The notes: a model not told the origin generated them from the sequence alone. A DNA stretch of 9,825 bases from Hyphomicrobiales bacterium (GCA_023266715.1 JAHFPK010000083.1:1-9825), one strand, 5' to 3'; shown: positions 1-6,412, numbered from the stretch's first letter. Made by a program: numbers and translations.

Positions 1-134
1 CGTGATTTGCCTTGCAGTAAATTTCCGACGGAAGACGGAACGCCAGAAAAACCTGGGGTAATCCTGGAACTGGATTATTGGGTCCTGATCCCGCGCTAGA
101 TGTGAGCAATCTCGTTTGAAGGGAAATTCCCCTG
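1..134. other. Left flank, no supported gene
   Basis: Together with the repeat at 135-290 and the short spacer to 326, this makes up a 326-base stretch without a recognisable gene. A plus-strand reading frame is open from the window edge to a TAG at 97-99. It could be the last 32 codons of a gene entering from the left, but its peptide resembles nothing I recognise and it is short enough to be open by chance. No tRNA, terminator or promoter could be supported here. The remainder, 291-326, is the spacer after the transporter stop codon and shows no hairpin. Confidence 0.4.
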
Positions 135-290
135 TTTTCCTTCGCCCCGGCGGGGAGAAGGAGGGGCCCGCCGCGGAAGGCGGTGGGAGGATGAGGGGGA
201 ACAGGTGATTCAATTGCGAAACCTGCTCCCCCTCACCTTCCCAACACTTGCGTGTTGGGCCCCTTCCTCTCCCCCAAGGGGCGAGGAAAA
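135..290. repeat. Head-to-head pair of palindromic intergenic repeats
   Basis: Two copies of one element face each other: 135-206 on the plus strand and 221-290 as its inverted partner, separated by 14 nt. Hand alignment gives roughly three-quarters identity. Each copy has two small hairpins. Hairpin I pairs CCTTC with GAAGG (left copy) or CCTC with GAGG (right copy) around an inner CCCC/GGGG stem, with a G.A mismatch kept in both copies. Hairpin II has an 8-bp stem: 167-174 with 180-187 in the left copy, 240-247 with 252-259 in the right copy. Its inner pairs differ but stay complementary. A conserved tail (GAGGGGGA-RCAGGT) ends each copy. The whole could also fold as one long stem, and as the first structure after the transporter gene it may serve as a terminator or 3' end stabiliser. 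It resembles REP/BIME-like or rhizobial intergenic mosaic elements; I cannot assign a named family. Confidence 0.8.
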
Positions 291-326
291 GTAGAAACCA
301 TCGGTGCACACAAAGATGATCAAGCT

Positions 327-1274
327 CTACATCGCGTTGGAGTCCATGAGATAAAGCAGAAGAGATACGGTAATGGCCGCAAGCCCGGTTCCCAGGGCTA
401 TGGAGGCCGATACGGCGGCAACGGATTCCTCATTGCGGTGGGCGAAGAGGAAGGCATTGGCCCCGGTCGGCATGGCGGCCAGGAGAAGGGCAACTTTCGC
501 CCAGAACGGCGGGACGGACACGACATAATACAAGGACAGAAAAACCAGAATGGGCATCAACACCATTTTCATGGCGATGAGAACCGTCATGCCACTCCAC
601 TGGCCCCTTAAGGAATAGGTGGCGAGGGACAGGCCAAGGGAAAAGAGGGCCGTGGGGATGCTGGCATCGGACAGCATGGAGAGCATGCGGTCGGCCACGG
701 GGTGAAGGCCAAGACCGGTGAGGCGCCAAATCGCAGCTGCGGCCAAGGCAATGACGATGGCGTTTTTGGCCAGGCTGAAGAATAGTTCGCGGCCCAGCCT
801 TTTGAATGAAACCGTGGTGCTGTGGCGGGTTATCTCGCGCTGGAGGGTTGCTGCAAACCAGAGAAGCGGCGCGTGGATGGAGAGAATGAGGCCCACGGGA
901 ACGGCGGCGGCCTCGCCATAGTGGGCCAGGGCTAGGGGTGTTCCCAGCAAGGCGACATTGCCAAAACCAGCGGCCATGCTTGCGGCCGCGCCACCCGAGG
1001 CGGAGAGGCTATCGAACTTTTGTGAAATGAGGGTTGTGAGAATCCAGGTGACCGCAAGTCCGCCAAAGAAAGCAATCCACAGGCCGATGGGCGTTGCCTC
1101 CTGCGGTTTCATCGAGGCGACGGTGCGAAACAGAAGGGCCGGTATAGCCAGCATAAAGACGAACTGGGTGAGGCCTCTTGTTGTTGCCGCATCAATGAGC
1201 TTCAGGCGCGCAAAAACAAAGCCCAGAACAATGAGACCGAAAACGGGAAGGACGGTGGTAAGGATCGACTCCAA
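327..1274 (-). CDS. AEC family (auxin efflux carrier-like) membrane transporter
   Basis: This 315-residue integral membrane protein belongs to the AEC family of secondary carriers, whose bacterial members move small organic acids, amino acids or related anions across the inner membrane; the substrate here is unknown. About ten hydrophobic segments can be read, near residues 5-23, 36-54, 63-84, 99-117, 124-144, 166-187, 200-220, 227-252, 257-277 and 287-309. This fits the family's two halves joined by a more polar stretch at 145-165. The family-typical GFGNVALLGTP (103-113) and MPTGANAFLFA (268-278) are present. The start is a TTG eight bases after the leuD stop. An in-frame TAA just upstream rules out a longer form, and the next Met (residue 41) would remove the first membrane segment. 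No Shine-Dalgarno is visible, so translation is probably coupled to leuD. It is the last gene of an argC-leuD-transporter operon, which hints at export or uptake of a metabolite of those pathways, but that is inference. Confidence 0.85.
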   Translation of the reverse strand: MESILTTVLPVFGLIVLGFVFARLKLIDAATTRGLTQFVFMLAIPALLFRTVASMKPQEATPIGLWIAFFGGLAVTWILTTLISQKFDSLSASGGAAASMAAGFGNVALLGTPLALAHYGEAAAVPVGLILSIHAPLLWFAATLQREITRHSTTVSFKRLGRELFFSLAKNAIVIALAAAAIWRLTGLGLHPVADRMLSMLSDASIPTALFSLGLSLATYSLRGQWSGMTVLIAMKMVLMPILVFLSLYYVVSVPPFWAKVALLLAAMPTGANAFLFAHRNEESVAAVSASIALGTGLAAITVSLLLYLMDSNAM

Positions 1275-1282
1275 ATTTTATG

Positions 1283-1888
1283 TCAAAGCCAAGGCTGGGC
1301 CGCTGCCTGCTTTTTTTCAAACGCGTCGATGGATGAAGACTTTTCCAGGCTGAGGCCGATGTCGTCAAGGCCATTGAGCAGGCAATGCTTGCGGAAGGGA
1401 TCAATATCAAATTTCACCGTGCCGCCATCGGGCCCCCTGATTTCCTGCTTGGGAAGATCAATGGTGAGCGTTGCATTGCTGCCACGGTCAGCATCGTCCA
1501 GCAGCTTCTTCAAATTCTCCGGCGAAACGACAATGGGCAGAATGCCGTTCTTGAAACAATTGTTGTAGAAAATATCGGCAAAGCTTGTCGAGATCACACA
1601 GCGGATGCCGAAATCAAGCAGCGCCCAGGGGGCGTGCTCACGCGATGAACCGCAGCCGAAGTTGTCGCCCGCCACAAGTATCTGCGCCTTGCGATAGGCT
1701 GCCTTGTTCAACACGAACTCGGGCAATTCCTTGCCGTCCTGCGTGTAGCGCATTTCATAGAACAAGGACTTGCCAAGACCAGTACGCTTGATGGTTTTCA
1801 GGAACTGCTTGGGAATGATCATGTCTGTGTCAATGTTGACGATATTGAGGGGAGCGGCAACACCATTCAAGGTTTCAAATTTTTCCAT
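1283..1888 (-). CDS. leuD: 3-isopropylmalate dehydratase small subunit LeuD
   Basis: LeuD is the swivelling small subunit of isopropylmalate isomerase. With LeuC it converts 2-isopropylmalate to 3-isopropylmalate in cytosolic leucine biosynthesis (EC 4.2.1.33). At 201 residues it has the bacterial family length. Diagnostic stretches are NIDTDMIIPK (18-27), GDNFGCGSSREHAP (74-87) and the C-terminal FRKHCLLNGLDDIGL (165-179). The ATG is preceded by AGGA a few bases upstream and lies 12 nt after the argC stop, so the two genes are almost certainly co-transcribed and perhaps translationally coupled. Its partner leuC is about 3 kb away in a separate transcription unit on the same strand, with the lysine monooxygenase gene and argC between them. 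Nothing in the frame looks damaged. Confidence 0.97.
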   Translation of the reverse strand: MEKFETLNGVAAPLNIVNIDTDMIIPKQFLKTIKRTGLGKSLFYEMRYTQDGKELPEFVLNKAAYRKAQILVAGDNFGCGSSREHAPWALLDFGIRCVISTSFADIFYNNCFKNGILPIVVSPENLKKLLDDADRGSNATLTIDLPKQEIRGPDGGTVKFDIDPFRKHCLLNGLDDIGLSLEKSSSIDAFEKKQAAAQPWL

Positions 1889-1900
1889 GATCCTATTCTT

Positions 1901-2857
1901 TCAGTTTGCGGTAGGCAGATCAACACCAAGGGTTTCCTCAGCACCGATCATGAGGTTCAGATTTTGCACGGCCGCACCGGAAGCACCCTTGCCGAGATTG
2001 TCGTAGATAGAAGTTAGCAACACTTGGCCGCGCCCATCATTGCCAAAAACACATAGCCGCATGCGGTTGGTGTTGTTGAGAGCCTGCGGGTTCACGGCGG
2101 GAGAGCGTTCGATTGCCTCAAGGGGCGCCACCTCAATGAAGGTGCTGGCAGCATAGGCTTTGGCCAGGATTTCCTGGATATTGGCGACACTGATTTTCTT
2201 CTTCAGCAAACTCAGGAAGAGGGGAACCGTGCCCAACATGCCCTGGGCATAATTGCCAACCACGGGCTGGAAAATGGCGTCATGGGTGAGGCCCGCATAG
2301 TGCTTCATCTCGGCCAGGTGCTTGTGGTTCAAGGTCAGGCCATAGGGCATATAGGGACTTGCCTTCGTGCCCGCCTTTTCATAGTCCTCAATCATCTTCT
2401 TGCCGCCGCCGGAATAGCCGGAAACAGCATTGTAGGTTATCGGCGCATCAGCGCCTAACACGCCTGCCTCAATCAAGGGCTTTACCACGGCAATGAAACC
2501 TTGCGGGTAGCAACCCGGGTTTGAGATACGGGAAGCAGCAGCAATTTTTTTGGTCTGCGCGGGGCTCAGTTCCGGAAAACCGTAGGCCCATGAGGGATCA
2601 ACCCGGTAGGCGGTTGAGGCATCGATCACCCGGGTTTTGGATTTTGCATCGATCAGGCCAACGGCTTCCCTGGCCGCCTCATCGGGCAGGCAGAGGATGG
2701 CAATATCCACGCTGTTCAGGAGCTCGCGGCGCGCGTTCGCATCCTTGCGTTTTTCAGGCGCAATGCTGACAAGCTCAATATCGCTGCGGGATTTAAGCCG
2801 GTCACGAATTTGCAGGCCCGTGGTTCCGGCCTCGCCATCGATGAAAATTGTGGTCAT
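1901..2857 (-). CDS. argC: N-acetyl-gamma-glutamyl-phosphate reductase, short type 2 ArgC
   Basis: ArgC reduces N-acetyl-glutamyl phosphate to the semialdehyde with NADPH (EC 1.2.1.38), the third step of arginine synthesis, in the cytosol. From this ATG it is 318 residues, the length of the type 2 (short) form common in alphaproteobacteria. The N-terminal IFIDGEAGTTGLQI (4-17) is the nucleotide-binding entry. The active-site cysteine is Cys116 in SNPGCYPQG (112-120). NAVSGYSGGGK (143-153) and the C-terminal DNLGKGASGAAVQN (286-299) are family signatures. The ATG gives the usual family N-terminus but has only a weak purine-rich stretch upstream. An in-frame GTG at 2888-2890 has a good Shine-Dalgarno and would add 11 residues, so the start is open. 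It is the first gene of the argC-leuD-transporter operon and is divergent from the lysine monooxygenase gene. Grouping argC with leuD is not a textbook arrangement. Confidence 0.95.
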   Translation of the reverse strand: MTTIFIDGEAGTTGLQIRDRLKSRSDIELVSIAPEKRKDANARRELLNSVDIAILCLPDEAAREAVGLIDAKSKTRVIDASTAYRVDPSWAYGFPELSPAQTKKIAAASRISNPGCYPQGFIAVVKPLIEAGVLGADAPITYNAVSGYSGGGKKMIEDYEKAGTKASPYMPYGLTLNHKHLAEMKHYAGLTHDAIFQPVVGNYAQGMLGTVPLFLSLLKKKISVANIQEILAKAYAASTFIEVAPLEAIERSPAVNPQALNNTNRMRLCVFGNDGRGQVLLTSIYDNLGKGASGAAVQNLNLMIGAEETLGVDLPTAN

Positions 2858-2952
2858 GGCGGGCGTTCTTACAGGCCAAGGTGGCGTCACGCAATCTCCC
2901 CGTGGCCGGGCAAATTTTTATATGGCAAGGTCGGAAAAACGGAGACTTGAGC
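2858..2952. promoter_or_regulatory. Divergent argC / lysine monooxygenase control region
   Basis: These 95 bases separate two genes read outward, so both promoters should lie here. An AT-rich patch at 2912-2923 stands out in GC-rich surroundings and offers a -10-like hexamer for each direction: TATATG at 2919-2924 for the plus-strand gene, and TATAAA (complement of 2917-2922) for argC. No convincing -35 was found at the right distance on either side. The plus-strand gene has a clear GGAG at 2941-2944, eight bases before its ATG. Sharing one AT patch would make the two promoters mutually exclusive, which is inference. Confidence 0.35.
2888..2901 (-). promoter_or_regulatory. Shine-Dalgarno and GTG: alternative argC start
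   Basis: On the minus strand GGGGAG (2896-2901) stands five bases before an in-frame GTG (2888-2890). This is a much better ribosome-binding signal than the one before the ATG at 2857. If used, ArgC would carry an 11-residue Pro-rich N-terminal extension that family members generally lack. Which start is used cannot be decided from the sequence alone. Confidence 0.45.
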
Positions 2953-4644
2953 ATGACTGCTTCGACCAATCTTTTTGCTGCCGACGCGGATACTTCAAAA
3001 CCCGTCACGAACTTCGGGCCGGATTTCCCCTTTGCCTTTGATGACTGGATCAAGCACCCGGCAGGGCTTGGGTCGGTGCCGGCCCATCGCCATGGTGAAG
3101 AGGTGGCCATCATCGGGGCTGGCATGGCGGGCATGACGGCGGCTTTTGAGCTCCTTAAAATGGGGCTGAAGCCGGTGATCTATGAGGCCGCGCGCATCGG
3201 CGGCCGCTTGCGTTCCCAGGCCTTTGAGGGGGCGGAAGGGGTTATTGCGGAACTGGGTGGCATGCGTTTTCCGGAATCCTCGACGGCATTTTACCATTAC
3301 GTCAACATGCTGGGATTGAAATCCAAGCCATTTCCAAATCCCCTGTCGCCGGCCACGCCTTCAACCGTTATCGATCTGGAAGGCAAAACCCTCTACGTGG
3401 AAAAGACCGCCGATCTTCCACCCATGTTCAAGGAAATTGGGGCGGCCTGGACCAAGGCGCTTGAGGAAGGGGCCGGCTTTTCCGGATTGAGGCAGGCCAT
3501 ACGCGAGCGCGATGTTCCGGCGCTGAAGGTGATTTGGGACAAGCTCATTCCGATTTGGGATGACCGCAGCTTCTATGATTTTGTGGCGACATCCTATGCC
3601 TTTGCTGACAGGCCATTTCAGTACCGCGAGGTTTTCGGGCAGGTGGGCTTTGGCACGGGGGGCTGGGATTCGGATTATCCCAATTCCATGCTGGAAATCC
3701 TGCGGGTGGTGGCAACCGATTGCGACGAGAACCAGAATTATATCGTGGGCGGAGTTGAACAGGTGCCACGGGGCTTGTGGAAACTGTCGCCACACAACAT
3801 GGCGCATTGGCCCAAGGGCACAACTCTTGAATCGCTTCATCGCGGTGCGCCGCGGCCCGGCGCCACCCGCATTGAACGAGCCTATGGCGACAAGATCGCG
3901 GTGACGGATCGCTGGGGCGATGCGAAACTCTATGATGCCGTGCTGGTTGCCCTGCAGAGCTGGCTGCTCACGACCTATATGCAGTGTGAAGAGAGCCTGT
4001 TCTCGGCGAAAATGTGGATGGCGCTGGACCGCACCCGCTACATGCAGTCCTCCAAAACCTTTGTGATGACCGACCGGCCGTTCTGGAAAGACAAGGATCC
4101 GCATACGGGGCGCGATCTCATGAGCATGACGCTGACTGACCGCCTGACGCGCGGCACCTATCTGTTCGACAATGGCGATGACAAGCCGGGAGTCATCTGC
4201 CTCACCTATTCATGGATGAGCGATGCCATGAAAATGCTGCCGCTGCCGGTTGAAAAGCGCGTCAAGCTTGCGCTCGATGCGCTGAAGAAAATTTATCCCG
4301 ATCTTGCGTTGGAAAAGCACATCATCGGGGATCCCATTACGGTGTCATGGGAATCGGACCCCAATTTCATGGGAGCCTTCAAGGGCGCCTTGCCTGGGCA
4401 CTATCGTTATAACCACCGGATGTATTGCCACTTCATGCAGGAGAAAATGCCGGCGGCCGAGCGCGGCATATTCATGGCGGGAGACGACGTGTCGTGGACT
4501 CCAGGCTGGGTTGAAGGTGCGGTGCAAACGGCGCTAAACGCGGTTTGGGGTATCATGCACCACCTGGGCGGCGAAAGCCCTGCAAACAATCCTGGCCCCG
4601 GCGATCTTTTCGATGCGCTAAAGCCGCTTGAACTTCCAGATTAA
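2953..4644 (+). CDS. davB: L-lysine 2-monooxygenase, DavB type flavoprotein
   Basis: This 563-residue member of the flavin amine oxidase superfamily is best read as L-lysine 2-monooxygenase (EC 1.13.12.2). That enzyme uses FAD and O2 to turn lysine into 5-aminovaleramide, the first step of the aminovalerate route. The FAD dinucleotide fold VAIIGAGMAG starts at 51, with the ribose-binding acidic residue in YEAARIGGRL (77-86), and the C-terminal FAD motif AGDDVSWTPGWVEGA is at 509-523. From recall, the sequence closely tracks Pseudomonas DavB and the AIU 813 oxidase/monooxygenase. Positions reported as important there (Arg102, Asp238, Cys254, Trp418) appear at a constant +3 offset as Arg105, Asp241, Cys257 and Trp421. 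The ATG has GGAG eight bases upstream; a longer reading to 2848 would overlap argC and is unlikely. Tryptophan 2-monooxygenase is the nearest alternative. No amidase (DavA) or DavT/DavD gene is adjacent. The gene is the only plus-strand gene here and separates leuC from argC-leuD. Confidence 0.85.
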   Translation: MTASTNLFAADADTSKPVTNFGPDFPFAFDDWIKHPAGLGSVPAHRHGEEVAIIGAGMAGMTAAFELLKMGLKPVIYEAARIGGRLRSQAFEGAEGVIAELGGMRFPESSTAFYHYVNMLGLKSKPFPNPLSPATPSTVIDLEGKTLYVEKTADLPPMFKEIGAAWTKALEEGAGFSGLRQAIRERDVPALKVIWDKLIPIWDDRSFYDFVATSYAFADRPFQYREVFGQVGFGTGGWDSDYPNSMLEILRVVATDCDENQNYIVGGVEQVPRGLWKLSPHNMAHWPKGTTLESLHRGAPRPGATRIERAYGDKIAVTDRWGDAKLYDAVLVALQSWLLTTYMQCEESLFSAKMWMALDRTRYMQSSKTFVMTDRPFWKDKDPHTGRDLMSMTLTDRLTRGTYLFDNGDDKPGVICLTYSWMSDAMKMLPLPVEKRVKLALDALKKIYPDLALEKHIIGDPITVSWESDPNFMGAFKGALPGHYRYNHRMYCHFMQEKMPAAERGIFMAGDDVSWTPGWVEGAVQTALNAVWGIMHHLGGESPANNPGPGDLFDALKPLELPD

Positions 4645-4654
4645 AAAAGAAGAT

Positions 4655-4807
4655 TTACTGGCAGAACAGCGTGCAAGGTGTGGTTTCATCGGTCGTGGCT
4701 TGCGCGGTGGTAAAGCCGACCATGCCGCCGGCAGCGAGAGTCAACACCACAAGAGCCATAAAAATGCGACGCAAAAACTTCGCATCGGCCTGAACTGAAT
4801 TATTCAA
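4655..4807 (-). CDS. Putative tiny secreted Cys-x3-Cys peptide
   Basis: A 50-codon frame in the gap between leuC and the lysine monooxygenase gene reads as a signal peptide with a very short cargo. Residues 1-14 are polar and end in KFLRR, residues 15-34 are a hydrophobic core, and Ala35-Gln36-Ala37 forms an AxA signal peptidase I site. The predicted mature part is only TTDETTPCTLFCQ (38-50), with Cys45 and Cys49 able to form a disulfide in the periplasm. The TTG start at 4805-4807 has GGTGGGGA upstream at about six bases. An ATG at 4757-4759 would give 34 residues but remove the basic n-region. The gene converges on the lysine monooxygenase gene, with stops 10 nt apart, and follows leuC on the same strand by 110 nt. 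I recognise no family. It could be a chance frame, but the ordered n-, h- and c-regions plus a Shine-Dalgarno argue otherwise. Confidence 0.5.
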   Translation of the reverse strand: MNNSVQADAKFLRRIFMALVVLTLAAGGMVGFTTAQATTDETTPCTLFCQ

Positions 4808-4867
4808 AATGTTTCCCCACCAAACGCGACTCACTAAGCCCGTGAATCACCCTACCGCCTTGGTCAT

Positions 4868-4896
4868 CTCATAAGCTTTAAAATTTGGTGAAGCAA
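4868..4896 (-). promoter_or_regulatory. Candidate promoter for the small secreted-peptide gene
   Basis: On the minus strand TTGCTT (complement of 4891-4896) and TATGAG (complement of 4868-4873) are separated by 17 bp, giving a sigma-70-like layout. A transcript from here would begin near 4861 and carry a leader of about 54 nt to the TTG at 4807. The hexamers are imperfect, four of six matches each, so this is tentative. A TGAA-N7-TTAAC sequence at 4889-4904 overlaps the -35. Confidence 0.25.
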
Positions 4897-4917
4897 TGGT
4901 TAACGGGGTGGTTCGAA

Positions 4918-6324
4918 TCAAGATTTTCGAATATCAACAAATCGTCCGGCCAAGGCCGCGGCGGCGGCCATTTGCGGGCTGACGAGATGGGTGCGGCCCC
5001 TATAACCTTGCCTGCCTTCAAAGTTGCGGTTGGAGGTGGAGGCGCAGCGTTGGCCGGGTTTCAACTGGTCCGGATTCATGCCAAGGCACATGGAACAGCC
5101 GGGTTCGCGCCATTCAAAGCCAGCGGCCTTGAAGATTTTGTCCAGGCCTTCGGCTTCCGCTTGCTCCTTCACGAGGCCGGAACCCGGAACAATCATGGCG
5201 TAGGCCAGGTTGCCCGCGATTTTCTTGCCGTCAACGATCCTTGCCACATTGCGCAGGTCTTCGATGCGGCCATTGGTGCAGGAACCAATCCAGATGACGT
5301 CGAGTTCGATGTCGGTCATTTTTTGCCCCGGCTTCAGGCCCATGTAATCCAGGGCCCGCCATTTCGACTGGCGCTTGCCTTCATCGGCGATGTCATCGGG
5401 GTTCGGAACGGAACCGGCAACCGAAACCACATCCTCCGGCGATGTGCCCCAGGAGACGATGGGCGGGAGCGAGGCGGCATCAAGCTTCACGATGCGGTCG
5501 AAATGGGCGCCTTCATCCGTGTGCAGACTATTCCAATAGGCCCGCGCCTTGTCCCAGGCCTCGCCCTTGGGCGCCTTGGGGCGGCCATGGAGATAGTCAT
5601 TGGCTTTCTGGTCAGGGGCAATCATCCCGGCGCGGGCACCGCCCTCGATGCTCATGTTGCAGATGGTCATGCGGCCTTCCATGGAGAGGTCGCGGATGGC
5701 TTCGCCGGCAAATTCGATGACGGAGCCCGTGCCGCCGGCGGTGCCGATTTCACCGATGATGGACAGGATGATGTCTTTTGCCGTTGCACTCCTGGCGAGC
5801 TTGCCCGTGACATCGACCAGCATGTTCTTGGCTTTTTTCTGGATCAGCGTCTGGGTGGCCAGCACGTGCTCGACTTCCGAGGTGCCGATGCCGTGGGCCA
5901 GGGCCCCGAAGGCGCCATGGGTTGAGGTATGGCTGTCACCGCAGACGATTGTGGTTCCGGGGAGGGTGAAGCCCTGCTCGGGGCCCACGACATGGACAAT
6001 GCCCTGGCGCTTGTCACGCTCGTGGAAATATTCCACGCCGAAATCCTTGGCATTCTTGGCGAGCGTCTCAACCTGAATACGGCTTTCTTCTTCGGCAATG
6101 CCGTGGCTGCGATCGGTGGTTGGCACATTGTGGTCAACCACGGCAAGCGTCCGTTCCGGATGGCGCACCGTGCGCCCCGACAGGCGCAGGCCCTCGAAGG
6201 CCTGGGGGGAGGTCACTTCATGGACGAGATGGCGATCGATATAGAGCAGGCAGGTGCCATCCTCGGCCTCGTGAACCAGATGATCGTCCCAGATCTTGTC
6301 GTATAAAGTGCGTGGCTTGGCCAT
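4918..6324 (-). CDS. leuC: 3-isopropylmalate dehydratase large subunit LeuC
   Basis: LeuC is the iron-sulfur large subunit of isopropylmalate isomerase in leucine biosynthesis, an aconitase-superfamily enzyme acting with LeuD in the cytosol. At 468 residues it matches the bacterial length. The N-terminal MAKPRTLYDKIWDDH is typical and sets the ATG; an upstream TTG in the same frame would add only four residues. LLYIDRHLVHEVTSPQAF (26-43), GDSHTSTHGAFG (129-140) and SNRNFEGRQG (431-440) are family hallmarks. The three [4Fe-4S] ligands are Cys349 in IGSCTN and Cys410 and Cys413 in PGCSMC. The upstream methyltransferase ends 88 nt before the start, leaving room for the candidate promoter at 6355-6382. 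Only weak SD-like sequence precedes the ATG. Unlike many bacteria it is not next to leuD, which lies beyond the lysine monooxygenase gene and argC. Confidence 0.97.
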   Translation of the reverse strand: MAKPRTLYDKIWDDHLVHEAEDGTCLLYIDRHLVHEVTSPQAFEGLRLSGRTVRHPERTLAVVDHNVPTTDRSHGIAEEESRIQVETLAKNAKDFGVEYFHERDKRQGIVHVVGPEQGFTLPGTTIVCGDSHTSTHGAFGALAHGIGTSEVEHVLATQTLIQKKAKNMLVDVTGKLARSATAKDIILSIIGEIGTAGGTGSVIEFAGEAIRDLSMEGRMTICNMSIEGGARAGMIAPDQKANDYLHGRPKAPKGEAWDKARAYWNSLHTDEGAHFDRIVKLDAASLPPIVSWGTSPEDVVSVAGSVPNPDDIADEGKRQSKWRALDYMGLKPGQKMTDIELDVIWIGSCTNGRIEDLRNVARIVDGKKIAGNLAYAMIVPGSGLVKEQAEAEGLDKIFKAAGFEWREPGCSMCLGMNPDQLKPGQRCASTSNRNFEGRQGYRGRTHLVSPQMAAAAALAGRFVDIRKS

Positions 6325-6354
6325 GAAAAATCTCAAAATAGTGTTTATGGCCGC

Positions 6355-6382
6355 TATTTAGCCCTTGCGGGCTCTAAGTCAA
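6355..6382 (-). promoter_or_regulatory. Candidate leuC promoter with inverted repeat in the spacer
   Basis: On the minus strand TTGACT (complement of 6377-6382), five of six matches to the -35 consensus, is followed after 16 bp by TAAATA (complement of 6355-6360). A start near 6348 would leave a leader of about 24 nt before leuC. A perfect inverted repeat AGCCC-GCAA-GGGCT (6360-6373) lies almost exactly between the two hexamers, touching the -10, where a repressor site could sit. It is not followed by a T-run in either direction, so it is unlikely to be an intrinsic terminator. Confidence 0.45.
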
Positions 6383-6412
6383 ATTCCGGCTCTGCATGGG
6401 GCCTTGCGGGAT

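Noticed and set aside
1..99. Possible 3' end of a gene entering on the plus strand
   Set aside because: Only 32 codons are visible, with no recognisable sequence; open length is compatible with chance.
135..290. CRISPR array or IS remnant
   Set aside because: Only two copies are present, inverted rather than direct, without regular spacers, and no transposase frame is nearby.
3361..4104. A 247-codon minus-strand open frame opposite the lysine monooxygenase gene
   Set aside because: It is a shadow of the plus-strand gene, with no family features and no ribosome site worth noting.
2953..4644. Tryptophan 2-monooxygenase (iaaM) for auxin synthesis
   Set aside because: The family is shared, but length, N-terminal sequence and pocket residues follow lysine monooxygenase, and no iaaH amidase is adjacent. 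Left as the main alternative.
4885..5925. A 346-codon plus-strand open frame opposite leuC
   Set aside because: It mirrors leuC, whose motifs and iron-sulfur cysteines are certain. The antisense peptide has no recognisable domain, and long antisense frames are expected in GC-rich coding DNA.
6360..6373. AGCCC-GCAA-GGGCT as a terminator after the methyltransferase
   Set aside because: The stem is only five base pairs and neither side has a T-run; its position between promoter-like hexamers suits an operator better.
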